Shown: positions 23,274-34,941, counted from the stretch's first letter. The stretch: DNA of 64,000 nt from Zygnema cylindricum (GCA_037447655.1 JBBHKE010003560.1:112479-176478), one strand, 5' to 3'. Program-made: numbers and translations. The notes: generated by a model not told the origin, from the letters alone.

Positions 23274-23769
23274 TACACCGTGAAGTGCCAATGTTTTTTT
23301 AGTCTCTTAATGCATCCTTTCTACGTACACACATGTTGGATTGTAGATCTGACGGTTGCGATTGAAAGGTAGGATTCTCAGCTTCTGGTTGGCGGTCTCA
23401 AACTAAGAATCGGACAAATGTGTACCGGAAAATATGTTTTGAGCATAGTTCAAAATTAGGCGTTTTTATGGTAGGCCTTTGGTCGGCGCCTTTATCGTAA
23501 GTTGTGTTATGGGCTTTTTCATGTGATTTTCTTAGATCGCTACTTTGATCATCGACCGTCCGATCGTCCGAATCTGACGGTGTAAATAAAATTTTTTGGT
23601 CCGAATGTTTTAATTGGTCCGAATAGGTCCGAATACAATATAGGTCTTAAGGTCATATTGTATGTTTTGCATACAATAAGCATATTGTATGGGCCTACTT
23701 TCACCTACTTTTGAACTATTGTTTTGAGTGGCAAAAAATTTGTTAACGCTAATAGCGGAACACGGTGTA
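23274..23769. mobile_element. Degenerate CACCG-type element with nested family B MITE
   Basis: It begins TACACCGTGAAGTGCCAAT and ends AATAGCGGAACACGGTGTA, so the inverted ends are imperfect. The family B element 23444-23720 is inserted inside. Confidence 0.6.
23444..23720. mobile_element. MITE family B, copy 3 (277 bp), 8-bp target duplication
   Basis: It begins CATAGTTCAAAA and ends TTTTGAACTATT, flanked by GTTTTGAG on both sides (23436-23443 and 23721-23728). It is the most compact copy and serves as the empty site for element D. Confidence 0.85.
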
Positions 23770-24601
23770 CTGTACTGGAGTGACAGATCTTAGCCTTTCA
23801 AATTGTTGTCGCACATTCGAACTACGGTATGGAGATACAGTACGTATTATATAGTAGTCCCGGGGGTTACTCCCAGGACGATGCATGAATGGATTTTGTT
23901 ATATCGTCTAATTTTGTCATCTGGACGTTAAGATGACATATACACCGCGTATCGCTTTTGCTGCTAAAGTTTTTTACTTTTTTTCGCTGACTGAAACAAC
24001 TTTTCTTTGTTCCACTTGTCAAATTTTCGTTTGTAGACCGCCAATTGGAAGCCGAGAACCCCACCTTTCAATCGCAACTGTCGGATTTGTTTCTTCAAGT
24101 GTGCACGGAGAAAAGATGTCTTCAGCGGCGTAATAAACATTTAACTTTTATGGCGCTACACGGTGCTAGTACATTTGATGAAAGGAATAGCTTCTGGCCG
24201 TTTTGCAAGTGATTCTGCTTTGGCGCGATCTTTCCTTATCCCTTTGTCCAACTTTCCAACATAATCCATATTGATTTTGGTTTCGAGCAAGATCTTAGGG
24301 CTTTTGACGTCAGCTTTACACAGCAAGAGAAAGCTTTCTCGACATTCAACGATGTTTACATTCTAAATTTTGAAGGAATCAATGGCTTGCTTAACAGTTC
24401 AGCTGCCGCTTTCCTTCTCTCTCTCTCTTCACCTTCTCAAAATAATGAATACTTCTCCAAATGGAAGAATCCGTACAGACAGATGAAAATTGTACCATCT
24501 CCATTCAGACCAACCGCGATGTAAGGAAGTGTAGAAATAACCTAAATCCTCAACAAGTTTTATTTACACATAATCACATGCTCTCAGCTAAAACCAGGTA
24601 G
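23770..24601. other. Upstream region of copy R4, no gene recognised
   Basis: No coding segment supported. A polypyrimidine stretch (ctctctctctctcttcacc) lies at about 24415. An acceptor-like cag/gtag precedes 24602. Confidence 0.35.
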
Positions 24602-25603
24602 GACGTGGCAAAAGTCGCCTTAGGTCCTGAAGGATCTTTTCACATCCTCTATAAGGACGGAAGTCACGCTTGGAAGGTTTTAGACCGGTGGTTGCAGAAT
24701 TTACTTCAAGAACTGTCAAAAATTCAGACAAAAGTTTCCTTTGTATCTTTGGGACCTCATGTTAACTTAGGACAAAAGAGACTAAAGTGGACGTACATAT
24801 TCAAGAGAGAAAAACATAACGTGGAATTACCCTAACAAATATTATCTTAAAATCAAAGATGGAGCACAATTGTACGGAAAAACACTTCATTTTGGCGGTC
24901 CATATTCAACGCATTTTCTTGAATTGGAAAATGAGAATATCGAGTGTTTCGTTTGGTCCTGAGAGTTCCAATTATGCTCGATTAAAAAATGGTGCGGTAA
25001 TTACGTGTGGATTGGAAGAATATTTTGATAAAGATTGGTTCAATTTCAGAAAATAAAACGTTTCTCTGGGAGGTGATTTCGAATGGTGGAACCTGTTTGA
25101 AGATGGAGAGACTCTTTTTTGTGATACGGATAGTGATGTCATTAGCTACTTTACACAGAGGGAAGAAGGGTAAGTACTGTAGTATTCGGATGTGATGGCA
25201 ATTTCGCCATTATCAGTCCTTCAAGAATTGAACAGTGGAGGGTGACCAAAGCCTTTAACGCGGCAATTGGATGTAAAAATCATAAAACCCGGAAGTTTCG
25301 GAATTACCTTCGACCCCGAGGTTTTAAGATTCACAAAATCCGGCATTCCATCGACATTTGATGATGATTCTGGCTCTGTTTTCAAGCTTGCCGCTTTCCT
25401 AACTGGAAGTCTCAAGGTTGAGGATGTATCACTGATTAGGGTTGTAGATTGTGGTAATGGCGAGTACTGGTCTCTTGATAACAGGTGGCTCTTATGCACA
25501 CCTGAAATCTGTTCCGGTACAGTTTGTACCAAAAGGAGAAGAATTTTTTAGGAAGCGAGCAGATGTATCTTCCGGATTGGATGTTGAAGTATTACATGCA
25601 TGA
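24602..25603 (+). pseudogene. Propeller-repeat protein, copy R4 (broken, opposite strand)
   Basis: Homologous to 14938-15912 but on the plus strand and more diverged. An acceptor (accaggtag) precedes the first repeat (ALGPEGSFHILYKDGSHAW). The frame then shifts several times. Recognisable pieces follow in order in different frames: VSFVSLGP, SVSFGPESSNYARLKNG, the FCDTDSDVI stretch, GCDGNFAI, EYWSLDNRW and, at the end, VPKGEEFFRKR before TGA at 25601-25603. At least three frameshifts separate them. It is an old family member that decayed. Confidence 0.7.
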
Positions 25604-25968
25604 GGTCGTCGTTACCACAGTCATCATACAACCGTAGCTTTTTGAAGTTTACTTTTATTCCCTGTGTAGTAGTAAAATATACCTCTTTTTTTTAAAAGAG
25701 CGTGATAGTAAACCATCGGAACATGGAAACTGAAGAAAAGCTGGAAGGCGAAAAGAAAATGAAAATTGTCGCACGAAATCAAAAACAAAAGATAGAGAAA
25801 GAGAATTATAAACAAAAAAAGACGAACTAGTCAAAAGACGTGGAAAAAACAACTAACATAAACAAACAGCAAAATATCAAGCCCAAGTAAAACCATAGTT
25901 GACGAACATACCGAAGATTAAGAATGTTTTTAGACTTTTGTTGCTTTCAGTTCCAATTCTTCTCCCTT

Positions 25969-26045
25969 TCCCTCTCCCTCTTTATCCGCATCTCCCTCTC
26001 CCTCTCCTTCTTCCTCTCCCTCTCCCTTTCCGTCTCCTTTTCCAC
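25969..26045. repeat. (CCCTCT)n-type pyrimidine tract
   Basis: Degenerate hexamers (ccctctccctct with ttc variants). Confidence 0.8.
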
Positions 26046-26377
26046 CTCCTCCCTCTTCTTGTTAAGTATCGACTTATCCCATGAGCCTTCATTGCCTTCC
26101 TCATGAAACCTAAAATTCTCTTTTCCATTATGACAACTTTATACTCCATAGCTTTGTTTCCATGTACATATTTTCCGTTTTGTTTTGGCCGATGGTTTAC
26201 CATCACACTTTCTTAATAAAACTCCCCACTATAGATGACATTAAACAATTAATAATGAGGACAATTGCCGACCACCCAACAGAGCCGCTCCATTGCAGGT
26301 AATGTAACAGTTTTCACATCAATGGAGTTTCCCTTTCGAGAGTACAATGTACTTTCTCGCTGATAAGGCAACCCGCT

Positions 26378-26518
26378 CGCCCTCGCCCTCTCCCTCGCCC
26401 TCACACTCTCCTCTCCCTCCCTCTCAATCCCTCGCTCTCCCTCCCTCTTCCTCCCCCTCCCCCTCCCGCTCCCTCTCTCACCCTCTTCCTCTCCCTCCCT
26501 CTTCCTCTCCCTCCTTTT
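26378..26518. repeat. Pyrimidine tract, CCCTCG/CCCTCT/CTCCCT
   Basis: About 140 bp with no purine-rich interruption. The Pro/Ser-rich frame over it is an artefact of the repeat. Confidence 0.85.
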
Positions 26519-27589
26519 ACCCTAAGATGGCCACTGTTCACAAGTCACACTGCCAGCTCATAGAAACCTGTCACTGTCACAGTCACATACCTGCAATGAC
26601 GTCACATGTCGCTTTTTTCCATATATTCCGTACTTCTCTGTCGCACCATTTCTCCGCAAATGTTCCGTACATGGTTTTTTGTCCTTTTCCTTTTCTAAAT
26701 TTGTTTTCTACTTTTTGTACTTTTTTGTTTCTTTCAGCACTGTCCCAGTCACAGTCCTCCGTGCGTCACGACGACGCTCTCAACTCTTTGGCATGTCGTG
26801 TACGTCTATGTCGTCCGTACTGTACCTCCCTGGCACACTAAATATGAAAAATCTACTGTACGGGAATATTCATCCCCCTTTACTTCTTTGACAAATTGAA
26901 ATTTGAATTATTAATAGTACTTTATTGTGGATAGACATGGCATATTTTAATCCACGTATTTAAATAGGGCTTTAAAATATCTCGATATTTTACGATATAA
27001 AAAATTACGGTTGGCTTTGAATTTCTGAAAGGTTTGCAGTTACATTCTACTGATTAGTAAATCAAAAAACTGTTTCATACTTTATTATTAACATGTGTAC
27101 GGAAGTAAAAAGTCCTGTACTTTTGGGCCTATGGAGTGAAACTTTAACTATATTTTTAAACGTCAAACGTACGTATGCCAGCTTCTTTGTCCGTCCACCG
27201 GTTTGGTTTTTTGTCTGTACATGACTTTTTCAACGTTTCCGATTGGTCGCCTTCTGAGCATTCAGCGTGACACGCATCGTGACGCGAGTGTTGTCGTCGC
27301 TTCTCACACGCTTTTCGGATAACTGATCCAACGGCTGTAGTGCAACTTTAAGGTCCTTAGGGCTGTGTGCCTATGTAACCGAAAATTTGAAATGTAGCTT
27401 TGGATTTTAGTCAGATTCTCCGTACTATTTCTCGGAGGGTTCTAAAGTCAAAGAAGGAAATCGTTCCTTTCTTTGATTATGCGACGGTTGTAGACGTGTA
27501 CAACACTTGCAACAAATCGAAAACGTCGACAGCACTATACGACAAATTGAAAACGTACAGGGTTGCGCGACAAATTAAATACAACAAAT

Positions 27590-27800
27590 AATGCGAAAAT
27601 TAAAAACGTACAAAACAATGAGACAAATTTAAAATGTACAGAAAAATGCGACAAATTTAAAGCGTTCGGAAAAATGCGACAAACTTAAAGCGTTCAGAAT
27701 AATGCGACAAATTTAAAGCGTTCAGAATAATGCGACAAATTTAAAGCGTTCAGAATAATGCGACAAATTTAAAGCGTTCAGAATAATTCGACAAATTGAA
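27590..27800. repeat. 28-bp tandem repeat, about 7-8 units
   Basis: The unit is built on aatgcgacaaatttaaagcg followed by ttcagaat. The central units are almost identical and the outer ones diverged. Confidence 0.9.
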
Positions 27801-30379
27801 AACGTACAAACACAGGCAGCAATTGTAGAAGGCGACAAACGTAATTTACGAACCGCATTTTGTCGACATTTTGTGCCTATAGAGTATCGCCGGTCGAGAG
27901 AGAGCGAAGGAGAGCGAGAGGCGCGCCTTCAAGGACACCTATTTTGCGAAAAACGACAATTGTTTGCCGGAGAACCCTTGCACGAAAAAAATTTACGTAC
28001 AGGTTGCAAACGGACAAACTTTTTTTTGTACATAATTTTTCAGTAAATTGTCATGCGTGCAATTGCGTTTTACTATTCGTTGCTCGAGTGTTACTTCGAA
28101 TAAAATCGACCCTCGAGCCGATTTTGCTGAAATTTTAAGCTGACCTGCCGTGACGTGGCAACGGGTCGAGAGGATAATAACGCCAAATTGAAGTACATTT
28201 TAAGTTTCACGATGACGTAAAATGTACGATGGTTTTTACACGTTTTTCGTACATTGTATGATTTTCTCGTTGCACCCCCAATTTTGAATTTTGTATCAAA
28301 ACGACAAAACAACCGTCACTATAACAAATGGGCTCCTTCCTTTCTCGTAGCAAGTTCCAAAAGGTCGGACACATATGTACGGTAAAAGGCTGTTTCTTGA
28401 CTATTTCGACGCTTGTGGTTGGTTGCTTGGCGGGCAGTCAGCGTGACACATCATGACGCCACGTCGCCTTTCCGGACACACTTTTTGGATTAACTAATCC
28501 AACGGTTCGGCAATAGAAAGTGATGGTCCGTACTTTCTCGTTGGCAGTTCCAAATGTACGGACGAATGTGTACGGTAACGCTGATTGAAATGGAGAACAA
28601 AACAATAACGCTAACAACAATTTGTAGTGGAGATCTACAGCAGCTTTTTTACGATTTGGAACTTTTTTACGATACAAAATTTAAATTTTGACGTTCGGTT
28701 ACGATTTTTATTAACTTTTAACCATAGGAATTACAGTGCCGTACATTGAGTACCGTTATTAGAGCTGACTACAGCAATTGAATTGAAGTCCGTACATTTT
28801 TAGCCCAAAACTATAAATTAATGTCGACCATGTTCGCTACAGGAGGTTGCCGACTTGCCGGTTTCTATCAACAAAACTGGGGTACAGCACAGTACTGTAG
28901 TGTAATTTACATATTACCGTACGTATTCGTACGATCGTACTGTTTTTCTATTTTTTTGCTTGAAAAACATCTTTACCGTAGATTCTATCGAAATTTTCCA
29001 GCGGTTTCGGCGCAAACATTGACCGTCCGATGTTTTTAGGTCCTCATCCGCGACTACCGTACAGTACCGTACCGTCATCAGCTGTCCTCGAGGGGAGGAC
29101 GGTACGGTAGCCAGCTACAAGCCATGTGAAATTGTACAACTGTACAACACAGATAAATGCCACGACGGAAGACCAATGACATTCGTAAAAGTCGCAGAGG
29201 CTATGTTGCCTTCCTACAAGGAGGACGGTACGGTTGTCCACTATAATCCGACAGAAAATCTTTGTCGCGATATGTCCTGTCACGCTCTTTTTGCTTTCCC
29301 TTCTCCTTCGTGGTTGCCGCGCGGTTTTTTTGGAGTGCGAAGAGGAGGGCAGCTTGGTTGTACAGTGGCATAGTACAGTAACTACGGTCATAGTACGTTC
29401 GTCATACTGTACGCTTCATCCGTACGGTAGCGTGGCACGCAAGTACAAATCCCGCACTCAGATCGCACGGTTGTGAAGCTATTGACTATTTTCAATATGC
29501 ATTCTTTAGTCCACGTGGCATCAAATAATACAAAGCACGTATGAAATATTATGGCGCTACAGCACAAAATGTGTACGGAAAAGTCCGGAATGAAGTTCGT
29601 TACTTTCTTCGAAAATGTACGGACAGAATTGTGATACGTACCTTACATACTATTTACTGTAAAATGGTACTGTATATACTATATGGCATATAGTATTAGC
29701 TTTTTTAAAGGATAATATCGTAATTACCGTAATTATCGATTTTGGAACCGTAGAGATATACATCACTGCGTAAAATAATCATAATACCAACTCTAGTTTG
29801 TGTGTCTCATGGGATTCCAAACCCACGAGTACGTCACCCACCAGCCGCTGTCAGAGTACTGTACTGTACCACATTCGAGCCTCAAATAGTGGTATTGCCA
29901 GCTCAGCACGCTGCGAAAGTCAACACAAAATCTGGCATTTAGTTCTACAACTACAAATTACAAATGATTACAAATTACAAATGGAGGACTAGAGAGGCGG
30001 GTAATCTACATGTTTTCTTTAGTATGTGCTAAAACAATTAGAAGAATATTTTATGTTTTTCTTTTAGTATGTACTTTGACTAACAATATGTCGAACTAAC
30101 AATTTCTGCCTGTTAGAATTTTTAGAGAAGCGCAAACCGTTTCTTCAACCGGAAACGGACGGTTCACAGAAAGGCCCGAAAATCTGTAATCGCTGACATA
30201 TGGCAGCGCCAGATTTGCGGGGGGTTTTTAGTACGGAGGAAGTACGAAATGTACAAACTGTACGCCGTATATCGGCTACACGAACTGTACGATTCAACCT
30301 AAATATCAGGGCAAATATCTTCAATGTAAATCCCGCTACGAGTTTTCTTCTGTCGTATCTTCAGTCTCGACGATACAAC

Positions 30380-31641
30380 TACACCGTCAATCGCTATTAG
30401 AGTAAAGGAATAGATAGCGCAAAAAAAAATTAGTGTTATTAACACTAATCGGGAATAATTTTTTTTTGAAAAAAATATATATATACCATAGTTCAAAAGT
30501 AGGTGAAAGTAGGCCCATACAGTATGCCTATTGTATGCAAAACATACAATATGCCCTTAAGACCCATATTGTATTGGCCGAAAAATGAAAAAAAAGGTTA
30601 AGAGGGTTGAGTTGCACATCGATCGATAGAGAATTAAACGGCATGTCTAAATTTTGAAAAAAAATCGGACAAAAAATATTTTTTCTGTGAATTTTGAGGT
30701 GTTTTTTTATTTCAACCGTCAGATTCGGACGATCGGACGGTCGCAGATCAAAGAAGCGATCTTAAGAAGATCACATGAAAAGCCCATAACACAACTTACG
30801 ATAGGACAATTTGTCATATTAGCGTCTGCAATTTTGAAGGCCACACTAAATAAAGCCTCAGATTGACCAACCAGGTTGCCCGTCCGCGTTTTTTTTTTTT
30901 TTCCGGGTTTTCTTTCCGGCGGAATGTCATCCTACGCCGCGTCAGTTGGCTAAAAAAATTCGTCAGGTGGCGTTCGCTGTACTATGATCATACGTCATAT
31001 TCGTACGATCGTACAAGAGTGTTCGCAACGCACACCCATACAATATGCCTACTCTACGCGAGTTTAGTGCCAAGTTTTGTGCGCCTACAAAAGGCCTACC
31101 ATAAAAACGCCTACTTTTGAACTATGATATATACTAATTAATCCCTAACTGTAATTTGGGTTGTCCTGAATAATATATACCCGCCCTTTCGATGTCTACA
31201 TTAATATGTGTACCCGTATAAAATCTGACAATTCGTACGCCGTCGCGCTGTTCACACGGTCGACGGACGAACATATGAGAACGTGATTTTTTTCGACGAG
31301 TTTGCGTCTCTTTCTTCCAGTGCACATTCACATGTGTGCGCAATAATGTTAAGTGTCTTTTTATGCCTTTGTAATTCAAAAAGTACCATTTCGTACGGAG
31401 ATACCCTGTCCGTACGCCACACTACTTCCATCGCAGTGTACTTCCATTATTAACCCGAATTGAAAAAAAACCCGGCGGATCCGCGCTAAAATACAAAATA
31501 ATTTCGCTAAGTTACCGGTACATGGGGACACACCCTTAGAATAATGGAAAAAATAGAATTATGGATTGTATTTCAGGTTTTTTTTTTTTTAAAAAGGGCA
31601 CCGAATTAGCGTTATTTACTCTAATAGCGATTGGCGGTGTA
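30380..31641. mobile_element. CACCG-type MITE G1 with nested family B element
   Basis: Ends TACACCGTCAATCGCTATTA / TAATAGCGATTGGCGGTGTA. The insertion 30487-31126 splits it. The uninterrupted copy G2 is at 39152-39765. G1 forms the outer end of the left arm of the large inverted repeat. Bases 31455-31540 contain a block resembling the end of element J (gcggatccgc, catggggacacaccc). Confidence 0.88.
30487..31126. mobile_element. MITE family B, copy 4 (640 bp), 8-bp target duplication
   Basis: Ends CATAGTTCAAAAGTAGG / CCTACTTTTGAACTATG, flanked by ATATATAC on both sides (30479-30486 and 31127-31134). The matching place in G2 shows the single uninterrupted target. It is longer than copy 3 because of about 300 bp of extra internal sequence. 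Confidence 0.92.
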
Positions 31642-32720
31642 CTGTACTGTACGGCAGTACTGATGTTTGTAGTATTGCAACACTGCTACGCAGACTGCGT
31701 TGATAACGTCAAAATAGCCTTTTGGCTACATTTCATTTCGCGGGAGTAGCGACGGTCGCCACCGACAAATCACGATCGCGATTTTCACGCCTAGTAGTCA
31801 TGACGTCACGTGAAGCGACGTATGAGGTAGAAGCCACAGGAAAAAGTGACAACAGAAAATGACAAAATTATCGAACGACAAACGGAAAAAAAAAGAAAAA
31901 ATAAAAGCCAAAAAAAAGAGAAAAGGGGAAGCTTACAACTGTACGGCTGTAACCACGACAGAAACGCCTAAAATTTGTAATGAATGGCTTTGTAGACAGG
32001 TGTACGCTAAAATACAAACCAGGCTGCTTATCTCGATTTTTTTTTTTTTGTACAAAACACAATCTCTATTTCCGCGACAGTACCGCTGACGCGTGTCTAT
32101 GTCATTTCACACGCTTATGGTCAAAAGACAAAATTTGTACCCAATACAGCATGACACCTTAAAATCGCCTAATTAATACTAATGTACTTTTCATTCTTAA
32201 AATTTCTTGACGCTAACAGTACCATCCCGCAGGTACAATAAATACTACAGGTACAGTACCGCACCGAACCGTACCTGTTCGTTTTACCGGTTGAAGACTA
32301 AAATACAGTACGGTACGGTACCAGTTCTACAACGTAGGTTTAACTGTGGCAGGCCTAGGAATAGTGCCGGTGACAATAATAGTCATCTACTTTGCCGTCG
32401 ATGGGCTTTAAGGACGACACGTGTAAATTAATTTCTTCGGCACGTAGGCCAAACTTATCCGTACGTACTTGCCAGCGCCTGGAGCCTGGAACCACTGTTG
32501 TTGACCGGCTGCTGAATTTAGGCAAACGTACGGAATGCCGGCCAAATGGCGGCGGCGCTCTTCTGCCGAGATTGAATGTGAGTATGTGACGCCGAAATAT
32601 CCGTCCGATTCGTCACCGAATTTAGAATCCGACGGCTGACGCCGCAGCTGCGTCCTTGTCCTAGTTTGACCCAAAAAGCGGTTCGCTGGAGACGCGCCTC
32701 AGTACTGAAGCATAACTAGA

Positions 32721-32728
32721 TATATAAG
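32721..32728 (+). promoter_or_regulatory. Candidate TATA box of tri-UBL gene (left)
   Basis: TATATAAG lies 213 bp before the ATG and about 110 bp before the leader intron. It is identical in the right arm. Confidence 0.5.
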
Positions 32729-32833
32729 TGAGAGTGGCGAGTCTATTATTATTATCAAAAAATATAGTACTGTACTGTAGAGACGCTTGGTCTTCCGTCA
32801 TCTACATCCATAAATCCTCTCCTTGTTGACAAG

Positions 32834-32922
32834 GTTACATTTGTCTTTTCTCATTCTTCTTTCACTTAATTACTGTTTATATTATTGTCTCTATTTTGAT
32901 TTCTATTCATTTTTTTTTTTAG
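32834..32922 (+). other. 5' UTR intron of tri-UBL gene (left)
   Basis: Donor AAG|GTTACA and a run of T ending in AG lie 11 bp before the ATG. Leader introns are common in plant ubiquitin genes. It explains the hydrophobic in-frame extension (MLTRLHLSFL...), which I take to be translated intron. Confidence 0.65.
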
Positions 32923-32933
32923 GAGAAGGAAGT

Positions 32934-33683
32934 ATGCCTTTCACAATATATGTAAAGGATTCGAGCGAGAAAACCATGGATTTGGTGGTTGAAAAATCCG
33001 ATTCCATAGATAACCTAAAACTAAAGATTTGGGATAAAAGAGGAGTTCCTCTCACTCAACAACGGTTATTTTTTTCCGGAAAAGAGTTAGAAAACGGAAA
33101 CACGCTTTTTGATTATGACATCCCAAAAGACTCCACTATCCTTTTGAATGTAAAGTTTTCTCGGAGTCCGGTAGAAAAACAAATCTTTGTCAAAATAGCG
33201 AAGGCGAGAAAGGATTTTGCTTTAGAAGTGACAAGCTCCGACACCATTAGTAGTGTGAAGACCAAAATATGGGAGAGGGAGGGAATCCTTCCGGAAAACC
33301 AGGTTTTGATTTACGGCGAAAGTCGCCTTCAAAATGCAAAAACTCTCTCCGACTACAATGTATGGGAAGATTCGACTTTATACTTGTTAATAAGTCAAAG
33401 GAGAGAGGAAAAGAAACATTATATCTACATAAAATCTTGCTCCCAGAAAGCGATCAGTTTGGAGTTCGACGGTACGGATACGGTCGGAGAAGTCAAAGTG
33501 AAGATTCAAAGCTTGAATGGGATCCCTCCAAGTCAACAAAAACTTGTCTCTTCTGGACTGGAGTTGAAGGACGGAAGCCGGACTCTCACAGATTACTTTG
33601 TTGCGGAAGAATCCATTTTACACTTGTTAATTAGAACTCCGAAGAAGTTTCGACTGTTTTCTGAGAAAATTTTCAGAGTGTAG
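32934..33683 (+). CDS. Triple ubiquitin-like domain protein (left copy)
   Basis: A 249-aa protein of three consecutive ubiquitin-like domains: residues about 1-77 (MPFTIYVKDSSEKTMDL...), 80-155 (QIFVKIAKARKDFALEV...) and 158-235 (YIYIKSCSQKAISLEF...), with a basic tail FRLFSEKIFRV. Each domain keeps landmarks of ubiquitin: the KIWDKRG/KIQSLNG helix end, a PLTQQRL/PSQQKL turn, and the DYDIPKDST or DYNVWEDST segment with a hydrophobic final strand. None ends in Gly-Gly, so the chain should not be cut into monomers or conjugated in the usual way. It probably acts as a whole, as a binding or decoy module; that is inference. Lysines equivalent to K48 and K63 are mostly absent. Start chosen at MPFTIYV, directly after the leader intron. 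Tail-to-tail with a near-identical copy at 37107. Confidence 0.85.
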   Translation: MPFTIYVKDSSEKTMDLVVEKSDSIDNLKLKIWDKRGVPLTQQRLFFSGKELENGNTLFDYDIPKDSTILLNVKFSRSPVEKQIFVKIAKARKDFALEVTSSDTISSVKTKIWEREGILPENQVLIYGESRLQNAKTLSDYNVWEDSTLYLLISQRREEKKHYIYIKSCSQKAISLEFDGTDTVGEVKVKIQSLNGIPPSQQKLVSSGLELKDGSRTLTDYFVAEESILHLLIRTPKKFRLFSEKIFRV

Positions 33684-33730
33684 AGTGATTTGTTTGTCAG
33701 TGTTTTAATTCTATTTCTGTGAAAAAAAGG

Positions 33731-34397
33731 GTTCAGAGGTTAGGAAAGTTCTGTAATAAATGTTTGATTTCTCTGTGAAATGTAGATAGTAGAAGCATCT
33801 CAGCGGTCCTGTGTCAAAGAAGGATAGCTGAAGTATGCAGAAAACTGATTCAGGGTTTTTTTTGGTTTCCTTTTAGATTATTTTTTCTAACTATTGATTC
33901 TTTAGCCACTTAAGGAGAAACTTGAATGAGCTCCTTATGTAGCTTTCTGGGCCGGAATAAACGTGACGATTGTAGATAGAGTTGGAGAAATAATACAGTT
34001 TATTTTTGACATTGTAAACTGTTAGTGGAGGGAATTCCACACCATTGTACAAACGACGACATTCTTTATCACAAAATGTTAATTTTTTATCCTATTTTTT
34101 TCCATTTTGAGTTGATCTTCTCAGTTTTTCAAGTTGAATGTCTGGAAATGTTAAAAACTGCTTTCACAAGTCTTTGATATATGTGCATATCTTGGATTCA
34201 TAACAAGTTGTTTATAGGAATATGAACACCATCATTCTCAAATGGGATAAAATCTTGCTTTTTTTTCAGTTTGGAGAATGTGGGCAAACTCATGTAGTAC
34301 TTTGTTTGATGATATAGAACTTATAAATTTAGATTTCAGTAGAGACTAAATTCTTAAGTTGGAGAAAAATGCTAATGAAAGTCTTGGACCTGTACAG
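33731..34397. other. Spacer between inverted arms, left part
   Basis: Downstream flank of the left tri-UBL gene (AATAAA-like words near 33755 and 33957). No gene recognised. Confidence 0.4.
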
Positions 34398-34941
34398 TAC
34401 ACGGCCAATCGTTATTAGCGTTGTGTACACTAATTCCGTCCCGCTTTTTTTTTTTTTTACTCTCCATTAGTGTAGTTCATTCTATTTTTTTCTTTATTCT
34501 ATTTAGGGTTATTTTCAGTGCGTTGTCTCTTAAATAGAGTTGTGTACGGTCAGTGTCAGACCGTACATAAATGTACCTTTTTAAGTTAAAAATTACAAAA
34601 AATTAGTTTTAGTAACCGCAGACGCATGAGAATATGCGTTCTAAAAAGGAAAAAAAACCAGGTCGTAAAATATCCCGTTCCCACATATTCGTCCGACAGC
34701 CGCGTTTCGACCGTGTGAATGTACGATTTGTGTACGATTTGTCAGATTTTGTACGAAGACCTATATTAGTGTAAGCATGTTTGCGACCGACATTTTTTTT
34801 TTCAAAGATCCAAATTACCATAATCAATCAATTAGAATGTATGATTTTTTCCAAAATTTTCAAATTCTTAAATAGCGTACACCACTGTAATTATTATTAT
34901 ACGCTAATCAAACTCCCACGCTAATAACGATTGGCGGTGTA
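34398..34941. mobile_element. CACCG-type MITE A3 (544 bp)
   Basis: Ends TACACGGCCAATCGTTATTA / TAATAACGATTGGCGGTGTA. The inside is closely related to A2 at 18487-19047. Confidence 0.88.

Larger units (their letters stand above)
25604..30379. other. 4.8-kb region without a recognised gene
   Basis: It contains pyrimidine hexamer tracts (25.97-26.05 and 26.38-26.52 kb), a 28-bp tandem array (27.59-27.80 kb) and a 90-bp direct repeat pair (27243-27333 and 28414-28508). From about 26.9 kb on it is rich in GTACGG/CCGTAC words like the MITEs and may be decayed transposon sequence. No open frame resembles a known protein. Confidence 0.4.
30380..33730. repeat. Left arm of large inverted duplication
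   Basis: It pairs with 37070-39765 in reverse complement (coordinates around the gene sum to 70793). The arm holds MITE G1, the promoter, leader intron and tri-UBL gene. Identity is near complete from about 31.29 to 33.64 kb and clearly lower on both outer sides. Confidence 0.92.

Noticed and set aside
32408-32674. 88-codon frame conserved in both inverted arms
   Set aside because: Identity there equals that of surrounding non-coding DNA, so conservation comes from the conversion tract; it also lies in the promoter region.
32823-32933. In-frame hydrophobic N-terminal extension of the tri-UBL protein as a signal peptide
   Set aside because: The stretch ends in a T-run plus AG next to the ATG and begins at a donor-like site, so it is better read as a leader intron.
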